A DNA stretch of 64,000 bases, taken from an uncultured Campylobacter sp. Lineage in GTDB: Bacteria; Campylobacterota; Campylobacteria; Campylobacterales; Campylobacteraceae. The stretch lies in contig NZ_CALGPY010000006.1 in the NCBI RefSeq assembly GCF_937959485.1, forward strand, positions 124,001 through 188,000. The letters are read 5' to 3'. The translations under genes were made by a program, and so were the position numbers. Positions 41,296-50,560 of this stretch are shown here, one piece after another; positions within the stretch are counted from its first letter, which is position 1; each line of letters begins with the position of its first letter. Under the pieces are notes generated by a model. That model had not been told where the DNA came from. It worked only from the letters and a program-made list of their open reading frames with translations, and did no database searches.

Positions 41296-44028
41296 ATGAA
41301 AAAGCTTATATTTTTTATCTCCGCCCTGCTTTGCTCTTTGAGCCTTTACTCCGCAGACGCTAACCCGGACGCGCCGCTTAAGCTCGATCCTAGCGTCGTG
41401 CACGGCGAGCTGGCAAATGGCGTGAAATTTTATATCCTCAAAAATGACGTGCCAAAAAATAGCGCGCTTTTTTACCTCAACGTAGCCGCGGGTAGTGTCG
41501 ATGAAAATGACGACGAGCAGGGCTTAGCGCACTTCGTCGAGCATATGGCATTTAACGGTAGCGAGCACTTCGATAAAAACGAGCTCGTTCATACCTTGCA
41601 GCGTCTGGGAGTAAAATTCGGCGCCGATCTCAATGCACAGACTGGCTTTGAAAACACCACATACAACATCCAAGCCCAAGTAAGCGATGAGACGCTAAAG
41701 GACGTATTTTTAGTACTGCGCGATTATGCAGGCGGCGTGAAATTTGACGAGAACGAAACACAAAAGGAAAAAGGCGTCATCTTAGAGGAAGCAAAAAAAG
41801 GCTTTGAGAGGCGATTTTATGAAAAGCGCGCCACATATTTATACCCTAATTCCATATTTTCCAGACGCTTTCCGATTGGACAAAATGAAATCATCAAAGG
41901 CGCCACCGGCGAGCAACTAAAAAAATTCTATGCGCGCAACTACCTTCCTAGCGCCATTAGCATCATAGTCGTGGGCGACGTAAACGTTGAGCAGATTAAA
42001 AACCTAATCAAGCAAAATTTTAACTCTCTTTCTGCGCACGGCGAAAAAATCCCGCGTGATCTTAGTCTGCGCCCATTTGAAGGCGGGCTAGCAAGCACCG
42101 TAGAGCCCGAGCTCGGCGCTAATGTCGCTAGCGTGCTTTACGCACGCAAATATGAGCCGCTAAGAAGCTACGGTGCGCTTAAAAATGAGTGGCTGCAAGC
42201 CTACGTATCGAGGCTGATGGAGCTTGGATACGACGCGATGAATGTGAATGCCGAAATTCCGCTTAAAGCCTATTTCGGCTCGGACGATCTGTTTAAAAAC
42301 CGCAGACTATACAGCATAAGCGCGAATATTTTTAATTTCGACGCCAACGCCACATTAAATAGTCTTTTTAGCGCGATCAAAGGGGTGCGCGAGCACGGAT
42401 TTAACAATGACGATTTTGATAGCGTTAAGGCGGAATTTAAACATCAAGTGCAAGCCGATCTGCTTAAAAACGATACACAAAGTGCGCAAATAGGGGCACT
42501 ACTCGATTTCGTACAAAACGGCAATGTAAAGCTTAGTAAGCAAGACGAGCACGATCTAAGCCTCAAGGCGTTAGGAGAAATAACGCTAGCAGATGTTAAT
42601 AAATTTTTCTCAAAGATAACGGATGGAGCGAGATTTACGGAGATTATCTCGGCAAAGGATTTGGGCATTAGCCAAAAAGACGCGAAGCTGCTCTACGAAA
42701 AAGCGGTGCCGTTTAATTTCGCTGCTTCGAAGCTTGCTTCCAAGCAGCTTGCGGGAGCAGATTTAAAAGAGACGGAATTTAAAGCACAAAAAGGCGCTAG
42801 CGGCACTGAAATTTTGGAGTTTAAAAACGGCGCGAAGGTAATTTTAAAACCCCTTAAAAGCGAGAAAAATAAAATCGCCCTCGCAGCCGTTAAAAAAGAT
42901 GGCTATGCGCATTTTGGCAAGGCTCGTGGCGAAATTTTAACTGCACTGCTCAACTCGGGCACCATAGGCGAGCTAAACGAATACGAGGCGGGACGCTTGA
43001 CCTCAAAATTTGATTATAAGCTAAGATTTAGGATGGACGACGCAGACTGCGGTTTTAGAGGCGCAGGAGCGGATCTGGAGGCGATGACACACGAGCTTTA
43101 CGCAAGATTTAGCGAGCCGCTAATTCATGCAAGCTCGCTTACAAAATACAAAACCGACGCGCTTTCGGCGATTGCGCTACGAGACGAGACGGCGGAATTT
43201 AAATTCGGCGAGCAAATTTTAAAATCTCTATATTCGGGAGATACGGCTCGCAAGCAGCCGCTTAGCGTAGATGACGTAAAGAGCGCAAATCTTGCCGATT
43301 TACAGCGCGATGCGGATGAAATTTTTTCAGGTGTTGGAGATTTTATCTTTGTACTTAGCGGCGATTTTGAGCCTGCGCGCGCAAAACAAATTCTAGCCAA
43401 ATATATCGGCAATCTAAAGCCCGGCACAAGCAGCGCTACGCCTAAAACTTTGATGCTAAATACTTCTAGCGGCGAGATTGTGCAAGACTACGGCGATAGT
43501 GATAAAAGCGAAGTTCGGATGATTTTTTCAAACTATGAGCTGCAAAATTTTGACTTTTCAGACACTTATAAATTTCAAGCGTTAAAAAGTGTGCTAAGCA
43601 ATCGCATCGTCGAGCAGATCCGCGAGGCGCGCGGACAAATTTACTCGGCGATGGTGCATAGCGCCTATGTGCGTGAGCCACAAATCGCAGCGAGCTTGAA
43701 TGTATCGTTTTCTACCGAGCCGAAAGACGCCAGTGCGGTTGCAGCAAGCGTGAGTGAAATTTTAAAACAGATCGAAAGCTCCGGCGCAAAAGATAGCGAG
43801 CTGGCAAATTTCAAAAAAGCACAAATTTTATCGACCAAAAGAGCTGCGCAGACGAATGATTTTTGGCTTGCTAATATCACTGCGCACGAGCTTTACGGCT
43901 ATCCGCTCTATGATGAAAAAAGCTACGCGGCAAGCATAAATGCGGTAAAAAGCGCGGACGTGCAGGAAGCGGCGCGAGTGCTAAGCGATAGACTATTTAC
44001 GGCGATTTTAAATCCAAAGGAGCGTTGA
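41296..44028 (+). CDS. Periplasmic M16 zinc metallopeptidase (PqqL-like)
   Basis: The 910-residue protein has a Sec signal (about 1-20). An M16 catalytic domain follows with the inverted zinc motif HFVEH at residues 79-83 and a downstream EEAKKGFERR carrying the third ligand region. A second, inactive M16 half and typical R/Y segments follow near the end (EQIREARGQIYSAMVHSAYV). Such enzymes (PqqL, pitrilysin type) degrade peptides or receptor-delivered proteins in the periplasm. The stop overlaps the next gene by one base, tying it to a peptide transporter. Confidence 0.92.
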   Translation: MKKLIFFISALLCSLSLYSADANPDAPLKLDPSVVHGELANGVKFYILKNDVPKNSALFYLNVAAGSVDENDDEQGLAHFVEHMAFNGSEHFDKNELVHTLQRLGVKFGADLNAQTGFENTTYNIQAQVSDETLKDVFLVLRDYAGGVKFDENETQKEKGVILEEAKKGFERRFYEKRATYLYPNSIFSRRFPIGQNEIIKGATGEQLKKFYARNYLPSAISIIVVGDVNVEQIKNLIKQNFNSLSAHGEKIPRDLSLRPFEGGLASTVEPELGANVASVLYARKYEPLRSYGALKNEWLQAYVSRLMELGYDAMNVNAEIPLKAYFGSDDLFKNRRLYSISANIFNFDANATLNSLFSAIKGVREHGFNNDDFDSVKAEFKHQVQADLLKNDTQSAQIGALLDFVQNGNVKLSKQDEHDLSLKALGEITLADVNKFFSKITDGARFTEIISAKDLGISQKDAKLLYEKAVPFNFAASKLASKQLAGADLKETEFKAQKGASGTEILEFKNGAKVILKPLKSEKNKIALAAVKKDGYAHFGKARGEILTALLNSGTIGELNEYEAGRLTSKFDYKLRFRMDDADCGFRGAGADLEAMTHELYARFSEPLIHASSLTKYKTDALSAIALRDETAEFKFGEQILKSLYSGDTARKQPLSVDDVKSANLADLQRDADEIFSGVGDFIFVLSGDFEPARAKQILAKYIGNLKPGTSSATPKTLMLNTSSGEIVQDYGDSDKSEVRMIFSNYELQNFDFSDTYKFQALKSVLSNRIVEQIREARGQIYSAMVHSAYVREPQIAASLNVSFSTEPKDASAVAASVSEILKQIESSGAKDSELANFKKAQILSTKRAAQTNDFWLANITAHELYGYPLYDEKSYAASINAVKSADVQEAARVLSDRLFTAILNPKER

Positions 44029-44997
44029 TGTTTGCTTCATTTTTTAAAAACAAAAAATGGGCATTTTGGGCATATTCTGGAATATTTTTTCTAATTGCGA
44101 TTAATTGGTATCAAACTACCTTAAATGTGAGAATAAACGAATGGTACCGCGCGTTTTATGATATGTGCCAAAACATAGATCGTCATACACTAAATGATTT
44201 CTATACACAGATGAAAGTTTTTTTATGGATAGCGATGCCCTACGTAGTCTCTGCGATTTCAGAACGATATGCAGCTCGTATTTGGACATTTAAATGGCGG
44301 GAAGCGATGACCTTTTCCTATTTTTCATACTGGAAAAAGGTAGGCAAAGATATCGAAGGAAGCTCGCAACGTATCCAAGAAGATATCTTTCGCTTCTCAA
44401 GAACTATCGAGGAAATGGGTACGAGAGTGCTTTCGGCAGCTATGACACTGTTTGCATTCATACCTGTGCTATGGGGGCTTAGTAGCAATGTTCCTTTTGA
44501 ATTTCTAAAAAAAAATTCCGGGCTCACTTGTTTGGATTGCACTTGCAATCAGCATCGGTGGACTAATAATTTCTTGGCTGGTTGGCTGGTATCTACCGAG
44601 ACTGGAATACAACAATCAAAAGGTCGAGGCGGCATTTAGAAAAGAACTTGTTTTTGCGGAGGAGGATAAGATAAATTACGCAAGCGAGGAAAAAATTCTT
44701 TCGTTATTTGATAAGATCAAATATAACTATTTTAAACTGTATCTGCATTACTGCTATTTTGATATGTGGTTCAACTCATTTTCGCAGTTTCTAATGATCG
44801 TACCTTACTTGATAATGGGTCCTGGGTTATTTACTAAGGTAATTACGCTTGGAGTTATGGTTCAGGTAAGCAATGCTTTTAATCAGGTGCGCGGAAGTTT
44901 TAGTATTTTTATGAATAATTGGACGACGATAACGGAGCTTCGCTCAATCCATATGCGACTTAAAGAGTTTGAAAAAAATATCGACTACAAGGGCTAG
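44028..44997 (+). pseudogene. SbmA/BacA-type peptide transporter, frameshifted at an A9 run
   Basis: Two frames together encode a transporter of the SbmA/BacA family, typified by LNVRINEWYRAFYDM and YWKKVGKDIEGSSQRIQEDI. The start at 44028 is in a TGATG overlap with the peptidase stop. After FEFLKK the frame leaves at nine A (44507-44515). With eight A it continues IPGSLVWIALAISIGGLIIS, then WYLPRLEYNNQKVEAAFRKE and on to the stop at 44997, giving about 322 residues. No other defect is visible, so this may be phase variation and not decay. Composition is AT-richer than in the flanking genes. Confidence 0.82.
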
Positions 44998-45089
44998 ATA
45001 AAATTTCGCCCGTATCTTGCGGCTCTAGACCTCGCTTTCTAAATTTAAAACAAAATCCCGAGCCGCTAGCTTTTAAAATTTCTACCCTT

Positions 45090-45194
45090 TTACTGCTCTC
45101 TTTTTTCGTGATGAGCGATGTTTAGCTTTATAAATTTATAGCTTCCTACGAGCAAGATTATCCAAATCGCGATGAAAACTAAAGATTTGATCAT
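45090..45194 (-). CDS. CydX-like small membrane peptide
   Basis: A 34-residue frame begins MIKSLVFIAIWIILLVGSYK and ends HHEKREQ, with AAGGA upstream. It is a single-helix protein with a charged tail, directly behind cydB on the same strand. Small single-span peptides in this position (CydX, CbdX) stabilise cytochrome bd. Sequence similarity to E. coli CydX is not evident, so this rests on size, topology and position. Confidence 0.6.
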   Translation of the reverse strand: MIKSLVFIAIWIILLVGSYKFIKLNIAHHEKREQ

Positions 45195-45222
45195 TTTTTA
45201 ATCCTTAAAATTTTTTATAGAT

Positions 45223-45243
45223 GCGGCGCATAAAAAGCGCCGC
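45223..45243 (-). terminator. Hairpin between cydB and the CydX-like gene
   Basis: GCGGCGC (45223-45229) and GCGCCGC (45237-45243) form a perfect seven-base stem around seven bases. On the minus strand it is followed by an A/T-rich tract. It could attenuate read-through or stabilise the 3' end of cydAB mRNA. Confidence 0.4.
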
Positions 45244-45344
45244 CGATATGAAATTTAACTAAGCGCAAAAGCACGCGGAGCCGAGCACAAAAGTACAGCC
45301 TCGCCGCCACACGGCGCGCGGAAGCCATGCTGGAACTGACGCGC

Positions 45345-46451
45345 CTAATAATGCTCGTTTGAAAGCCCCTCTTTATCGAGCTTCTTAGCATCCATCGCGC
45401 GCCAAACGTAGCTGATATAACCCAACACGAAAGGCACTAGAAACGACACGTAAAACATCGTCTTAAGCGTATAGAGGCTTGAGCTTGCGTTGCTTATCGA
45501 AAGCGAGCTTTGCAGGTCGAAATTTGACGGATAAAACGCCGTGTGATTTAGACTCAGGATCAAAAATATGCTCGTTACCGCGCATACGACGCCCATGCCG
45601 TAGAAGAATATCCCGCGCACGCTGCTTGTAAATGCGCCTTTGACGATGCCCACCAGCACCAGCACGACACCTAGCAGTAGCAAGATTAGCGCCGCAGGTA
45701 GGCTTAGGTAATTGTGCAGATACTTAAAGCTCTCGAGGCTTACTACGCCGCCGGCGCCGACTGCATAGCCCTGCTTTAGCAAGACCCACGCCAAAAACGC
45801 GATGAAAAAAACCAAAAACGCGCTAGCGTCAAATTTAAGCGAGGCTTTGAGCTTGGCGATCATTTCGGGCTCGGCGATATTGTTCATTAGGTACAAGCTT
45901 GCTCCCGTTCTAGCGCAGAAAAATAGTGCAAACCCCAAGATATAATTAAACGGATTTGCTAGCGCTTCAAGTCCGCGAGCGGGGTTTTTCCACTGCACGA
46001 AATTATTATCGCCCAGTGCAAACTCGCTGCCGCTAAAAAGCGTCGAGACGATGATGCCAAGCAGGATCGTGCCCAGCGAGCCGTTTATGAAAAGAAAGGC
46101 TTCATAGGTTTTAGCGCCCAAGAAATTATCGGGCTTTTTTCTGTATTCGTAAGCGACGGCTTGGATTATGAAGCAAAAAAGCAGAGCCATCCACGCCCAA
46201 TACGCACCGCCGAAGCTGGTCGCATAAAATAGAGGAAACGCCGCAAAGCACGCCCCGCCGAACATCACGAGCGTAGTAAATGTAAGCTCCCATTTCTTGC
46301 CGATGGAATTTATTATAAAATCCTTCTCGGTTTCACTCTTTGCCAGTGTAAAAAGCAGCGTCTGACCGCCCTGCACGAAGAGCATAAAAACTAAAATTCC
46401 GCCCAGAAGCGAAACCACGCACCACCAATAAATTTGAAAAATTTCGTGCAT
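45345..46451 (-). CDS. cydB: Cytochrome bd quinol oxidase subunit II
   Basis: The 368-residue subunit has eight or nine membrane helices and typical CydB sequence, including WWCVVSLLGGILVFMLFVQGGQ at the start and ARTGASLYLMNNI. It pairs with CydA, encoded one base upstream, to form a high-affinity menaquinol oxidase that protects against oxygen. Confidence 0.95.
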   Translation of the reverse strand: MHEIFQIYWWCVVSLLGGILVFMLFVQGGQTLLFTLAKSETEKDFIINSIGKKWELTFTTLVMFGGACFAAFPLFYATSFGGAYWAWMALLFCFIIQAVAYEYRKKPDNFLGAKTYEAFLFINGSLGTILLGIIVSTLFSGSEFALGDNNFVQWKNPARGLEALANPFNYILGFALFFCARTGASLYLMNNIAEPEMIAKLKASLKFDASAFLVFFIAFLAWVLLKQGYAVGAGGVVSLESFKYLHNYLSLPAALILLLLGVVLVLVGIVKGAFTSSVRGIFFYGMGVVCAVTSIFLILSLNHTAFYPSNFDLQSSLSISNASSSLYTLKTMFYVSFLVPFVLGYISYVWRAMDAKKLDKEGLSNEHY

Positions 46452-46452
46452 A

Positions 46453-47976
46453 TTAAAATCCTATCTTTATCTGTTTTAGCATGATCTTTATCTCGGCTAT
46501 GAATAAAACCGTAAATAAAACCGCAAAGAGCGCAAACGAGATCATTATGTTCGTCCCCGCCAGGCTCGTAGCCGCGACGCCCACCGGCATAAGATCTTGT
46601 ATCGCCCACGGCTGGCGCCCTACTTCGGCTACTATCCAGCCCGCTTCGCACGCGACGTATCCCAGCGGAATGCTACAGACGCAGAGGCGCAAAATTTTCT
46701 TAAATTTCGATATGTCGTTGGCCATGCTAAGATACAGCGTGACGAAAAATAAAACGATGAAATAGCTGCCTAGCGCGACCATCACGTGAAAGCTGTAAAA
46801 GGTAAGCGCCACGGGAGGGACGATCTGCTTCGCGTCGTCAAAGTAGCCGTAGCCTAGGTTTTGCATATTTTGATCGCTGAATAAAATTTCACGCGCCTGC
46901 TGCATCGCTGCGGTATCATTGGCGTCTTTGGCGACCTTATAATCCTTTAGCGCTTGCAGGGCAATTTTGCCTTTTTCGATCTTTTTATCCGCGCCTTCGA
47001 TGCCGAATTTTTCGTTTCCGAATACCAAATCATCGATGCCCGGCGTGAAATTATCAAGTCCTCTCGTAGCCATCAGCCCTAGCGCATAAGGCGCTTTAAT
47101 CTCGAATAAAAACGGCTCCTTATCGTCTCCCGCGGTTTTGCTCGGATTTAAAACTCCAGCCGCGACGATGCCTGCATTTACTTCGCCCTTATACAGACCC
47201 TCCATCGCCGCAAGCTTCATCGGCTGCTTTTGCGCGACCTGATAGGCGCTCTCGTCGCCGCTAAATAGCACGAAAAGCGAGCTTAGCATACCGAAGCTTG
47301 CCGCCACGATGAAGCTTTTTTTAGCAAGCGCGAAGTCTTTGTTTTTTAGCATATAAAACGCCGAAATTCCAAGCACGAAAAGCGCCGCGGTAATATAGCC
47401 GCCGCCGACCGTATGTAAAAATTTAGCCACTCCGAAGTGAGATAGCGCGATATCTAAAAAATTGCTCATCTCGTTACGCATCGTATCGGGATTAAAGCTC
47501 GTACCAACAGGGTTTTGCATCCAGGCGTTCGCGATTAGGATCCAATATGCGCTTAAATTTGATCCGATCGCCACAAGCCAGGTCGAGATAAGGTGAAATT
47601 TCTTGCTTACGCGATCCCAGCCGAAGAACATTACCGCAAAAAAGGTAGCCTCCAAGAAAAACGCAAGCAAGCCCTCAATCGCAAGCGGCGCGCCGAAGAT
47701 ATCGCCCACAAACCAGCTGTAATTCGCCCAGTTGGTGCCGAACTCAAACTCCATTATGATACCGGTCGCGACGCCGATAGCGAAATTTATACCGAAAAGG
47801 CGAAGCCAAAATTTAGTGATCTTGAGCCACTCCTGCTTACCGGTCGCGACATACAGGCTCTCCATAAACGCCACGATAAAGCTAAGCCCCAGCGTTAGGG
47901 GCACGAAAAGAAAGTGATAAAGCGCCGTGAGCGCAAACTGCGCCCTCGACCAATCCACGCTAGCAAGCTCTTGCAT
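46453..47976 (-). CDS. cydA: Cytochrome bd quinol oxidase subunit I
   Basis: The 507-residue subunit shows the haem ligand region RAQFALTALYHFLFVPLTLG near the N-terminus, LSHFGVAKFLHTVGGGY (haem ligand histidines) and EVGRQPWAIQDLMPVG near residue 445, all CydA hallmarks. The periplasmic Q-loop is of the short type. The gene is preceded by a DUF4492 gene. This oxidase lets an anaerobic-type Campylobacter use traces of oxygen. Confidence 0.96.
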   Translation of the reverse strand: MQELASVDWSRAQFALTALYHFLFVPLTLGLSFIVAFMESLYVATGKQEWLKITKFWLRLFGINFAIGVATGIIMEFEFGTNWANYSWFVGDIFGAPLAIEGLLAFFLEATFFAVMFFGWDRVSKKFHLISTWLVAIGSNLSAYWILIANAWMQNPVGTSFNPDTMRNEMSNFLDIALSHFGVAKFLHTVGGGYITAALFVLGISAFYMLKNKDFALAKKSFIVAASFGMLSSLFVLFSGDESAYQVAQKQPMKLAAMEGLYKGEVNAGIVAAGVLNPSKTAGDDKEPFLFEIKAPYALGLMATRGLDNFTPGIDDLVFGNEKFGIEGADKKIEKGKIALQALKDYKVAKDANDTAAMQQAREILFSDQNMQNLGYGYFDDAKQIVPPVALTFYSFHVMVALGSYFIVLFFVTLYLSMANDISKFKKILRLCVCSIPLGYVACEAGWIVAEVGRQPWAIQDLMPVGVAATSLAGTNIMISFALFAVLFTVLFIAEIKIMLKQIKIGF

Positions 47977-47978
47977 TC

Positions 47979-48185
47979 CTACTCCTTAGTCAAATTTTTA
48001 TAGATGAAATCGATTTTTTCTTGATCGGTTTTAAATTTAGAATCCAAGTTTTCGTCGAAAATGAAAAATTTTAGTAGCACGAAAATTATGAATAGCTTGA
48101 TCAAAATCACCGCCCACAGCGTTTTGCCAAGCTTCATCGAAGCAAATCCGTGCGCGTAAAATTTTAAAATTTTGCCGAAAAACAT
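47979..48185 (-). CDS. DUF4492 protein, upstream of cydA
   Basis: The 68-residue protein begins FFGKILKFYAHGFASMKLGK (after Met) and has one membrane helix (about 26-43), then an acidic/basic tail. This small family is found just ahead of cydAB in epsilonproteobacteria, and the gap to cydA here is two bases. A role in oxidase assembly or stability is inferred from position. Confidence 0.8.
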   Translation of the reverse strand: MFFGKILKFYAHGFASMKLGKTLWAVILIKLFIIFVLLKFFIFDENLDSKFKTDQEKIDFIYKNLTKE

Positions 48186-48654
48186 CGAATTTTAACCTTT
48201 AGCAATTATTAGTTTATATTTTTTATTGTATAACAATTAATTAAAATTTAGCTTTAAATTTTGAAATTTTGGTAGCAATTTTATCTTTTTAATAAATGAG
48301 TTTTACGCCGTCACGCTCAAATAAAGTTTCTACTGCATAATTCGCAACCGATCACATTTTACTTAAACTGCACAAAATTTTAGTTTAGATTTGTCATATA
48401 AAATTTTAGAATAGAATATATCAAGAAGCGAGCAGAAAAATGCGCGAGACTTTACCAAGCATCTTTATGCCTAATTCGTAGCAATTTTAAATAGAATTTT
48501 TTGTAGACAAATTAATACGAAGCAGACGTAAGAATTTTAAAATCAAATGCCCAAAGCTACACGATATAAAATTTAAGAACGGATAATTAACTCGACGCAA
48601 AATTTAAAGCATTTCATTAGACTGGGCGGATAATTGAAAAGCCCAAGAGCCGAT
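48186..48654. other. Intergenic region, no supported gene
   Basis: This AT-rich stretch of 470 bases lies between the cyd and aroE transcripts, both on the minus strand. It presumably holds the cyd promoter near 48190-48250, but no clear TATAAT with spacing is identifiable. No coding frame is credible. Confidence 0.5.
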
Positions 48655-49440
48655 TTAGCACAAATTCGCAGCACGGCTCATCAGCGATACAATCTCTGCT
48701 AAGTCGAATTTGCCGCCGAAAAAGAGATTGAAAGCAAGCGCGCCCTGATTTATAAGCATCTCCTTGCCGTCTTTTGCGGGCAGATTTTTTGCGCGTGCGG
48801 CTTGTAAAAACGGAGTCTGCTTGCCGTAGATAGCGTCAAAAGCAAATTTCGCGCGGGATAAAATCTCATCTATTACCCCCTCGGGCGCAGGCAGCGCGTC
48901 ATCTTTGAGCCCCGCGCCAGTGGCATTGACGATAAGATCGTAGTCTTTAGATCTGAAATTTTCATAGATAAAAAATTCCTCGCAGCCGAAGTCAAAATCC
49001 TTTGCGCTGCGGTTTAGGATGTCAAATTTCATGCCGTTTTTGCTTAGCGCGTAGCCAATTGCCCGCGTCGTGCCGCCCGCGCCTAAAATAAGCGCATTGC
49101 GAATCTCGCCAAAGCCCAAGATCGCGCAGAAAAACCCTTGGGCGTCGGTGTTAAAGCCGTGCAGCGTGCCGCCTTTTAGCACTAGAGTGTTTACCGAGCC
49201 GATCTGCTTGGCCGCCTCGCTTAGGACATCGCAGGCTTTGAGCGCGTCAAGCTTAAAAGGCACGGTTACGTTCGCACCCGCAAGCTTTAAAGCTTCAAAT
49301 TTAGCTCGCAGTTCCTTGCCGCGCTGCAGCAAAACTCGCCCGTAGTAGGCGTCCAGCTCCAAAAATTTTATCGCGTAATTATGAAGTAGCGGCGAGAGAG
49401 AGTGGGCGATCGGGTTGCCGAAAACCGCAAATCTGTCCAC
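48655..49440 (-). CDS. aroE: Shikimate dehydrogenase
   Basis: AroE reduces dehydroshikimate with NADPH. The 261-residue protein has FGNPIAHSLSPLLHN at the start (shikimate-binding SLS), NVTVPFKLDAL with the catalytic lysine, and ILGAGGTTRAIGYAL as the NADP loop. It follows the SPOR gene with a one-base overlap. With aroK at 2.4-3.0 kb it serves chorismate synthesis. Confidence 0.95.
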   Translation of the reverse strand: MDRFAVFGNPIAHSLSPLLHNYAIKFLELDAYYGRVLLQRGKELRAKFEALKLAGANVTVPFKLDALKACDVLSEAAKQIGSVNTLVLKGGTLHGFNTDAQGFFCAILGFGEIRNALILGAGGTTRAIGYALSKNGMKFDILNRSAKDFDFGCEEFFIYENFRSKDYDLIVNATGAGLKDDALPAPEGVIDEILSRAKFAFDAIYGKQTPFLQAARAKNLPAKDGKEMLINQGALAFNLFFGGKFDLAEIVSLMSRAANLC

Positions 49441-50471
49441 TATTTCACTCGGTAGATATACGCTCCGCTATTGATGCTGCGCATATCGCTAAGTGCCTTT
49501 TGTAGCGCCTCGCCCTCAAAAGGTCCAACTAAAATTTTAGTCACGCTCTTGCTGCCGACGTGAGTTTGCAGAGCGATCGGATTATAGCCTTTTTTAGTGA
49601 TTTTTTTAGTGTCAGACCCGTTTGGATCGTAGGCATTTGATGCGAAAACCTGCACATAACTGCCGTTTGCCACGCTGGTGCTGGTGCTCTTTGCTGCAAT
49701 GCCAGCTTTTACGCTCTCGCTTTTAGACTCCGGCTTGCTGGCTTCTTTTTTAGACTCAGGTTTTGCTGGCTCTTTTTTGGCTTCAGCTTTAGCATGTTCC
49801 TTTTTAACTTCCGTTTTTGAAGGCTCTTTTTTAACTTCTGCTTTTGCTTGTTTTTCGGGTTCTTTTTTAGGCTCTACTTTTTGCTCGACTTTTCTAATTT
49901 CGGTTTTAGAAGGTTCTTTTTTGATCTCGTCTTTTGCAGATTCTTTCTTAGGCTCGGACTTTTTTACGTCTGTTTTCTCAGGCTTTTTGGCTTCGTCTTT
50001 AGGCTCAATCTTTTTACTTTCTATTTTAACTTCGGATTTTTTTGGCTCTTCTTTGATTTCGGGCTTTTGGATTTCTACTTTCTGTGCTTCAGGCTGAGCG
50101 CTTGCAACAACCTTACTTTCGGAATTAGGCTCTTGGGTTTTTATCTCTACTTTGGTTGGAGCTGCAGATGCTGCATTGGGTTCTGATTTCACCTCTACAG
50201 GCTCAGGCTGTGAAGGCTCAGGTTTTTGAACTTGTACGGCAGGCTTTTGCTCCGCTTTGGCAAGCTCTTCTTCACTAGGCATAGTAAGACCTGCGTTAGT
50301 ATCAATATCGTCTTTATTAATAGCCTTCATTATGATTAAAATTATTAAGAATAAAACTACGACGCCGGCTGCGACGGTAAGACCCTTTTTTAAATTTGCG
50401 TTCTTATCGACGTTGCCGCTGTTTATCACTATATCGTCTATGCTGCTCATATCGAAATTTTTATCGTTCAT
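49440..50471 (-). CDS. SPOR-domain membrane protein
   Basis: The 343-residue protein has one membrane helix (about 30-48) and then roughly 200 residues of low-complexity KPE/KKEPSKTE-type sequence (about 70-265). It ends with a SPOR domain (about 270-343) that should bind denuded peptidoglycan at the division site. It is therefore anchored in the inner membrane with a long periplasmic spacer. The order glyA-SPOR-aroE agrees with C. jejuni from memory. Confidence 0.88.
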   Translation of the reverse strand: MNDKNFDMSSIDDIVINSGNVDKNANLKKGLTVAAGVVVLFLIILIIMKAINKDDIDTNAGLTMPSEEELAKAEQKPAVQVQKPEPSQPEPVEVKSEPNAASAAPTKVEIKTQEPNSESKVVASAQPEAQKVEIQKPEIKEEPKKSEVKIESKKIEPKDEAKKPEKTDVKKSEPKKESAKDEIKKEPSKTEIRKVEQKVEPKKEPEKQAKAEVKKEPSKTEVKKEHAKAEAKKEPAKPESKKEASKPESKSESVKAGIAAKSTSTSVANGSYVQVFASNAYDPNGSDTKKITKKGYNPIALQTHVGSKSVTKILVGPFEGEALQKALSDMRSINSGAYIYRVK

Positions 50472-50530
50472 GTTATCTCCTAAGATTATCTATTTTAAAA
50501 TTTCATCGCGTAAATTCTTAAAATAGATAA

Positions 50531-50550
50531 TTCGGGTAAGCTTACCCGAA
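50531..50550 (-). terminator. Palindromic terminator of glyA
   Basis: TTCGGGTAAG and CTTACCCGAA form a perfect 20-base palindrome directly behind the glyA stop, followed on the minus strand by a TTATCTATTTT tract. It would end the gatC-to-glyA transcript before the SPOR gene. Confidence 0.65.
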
Positions 50551-50560
50551 TTTATTAAAT

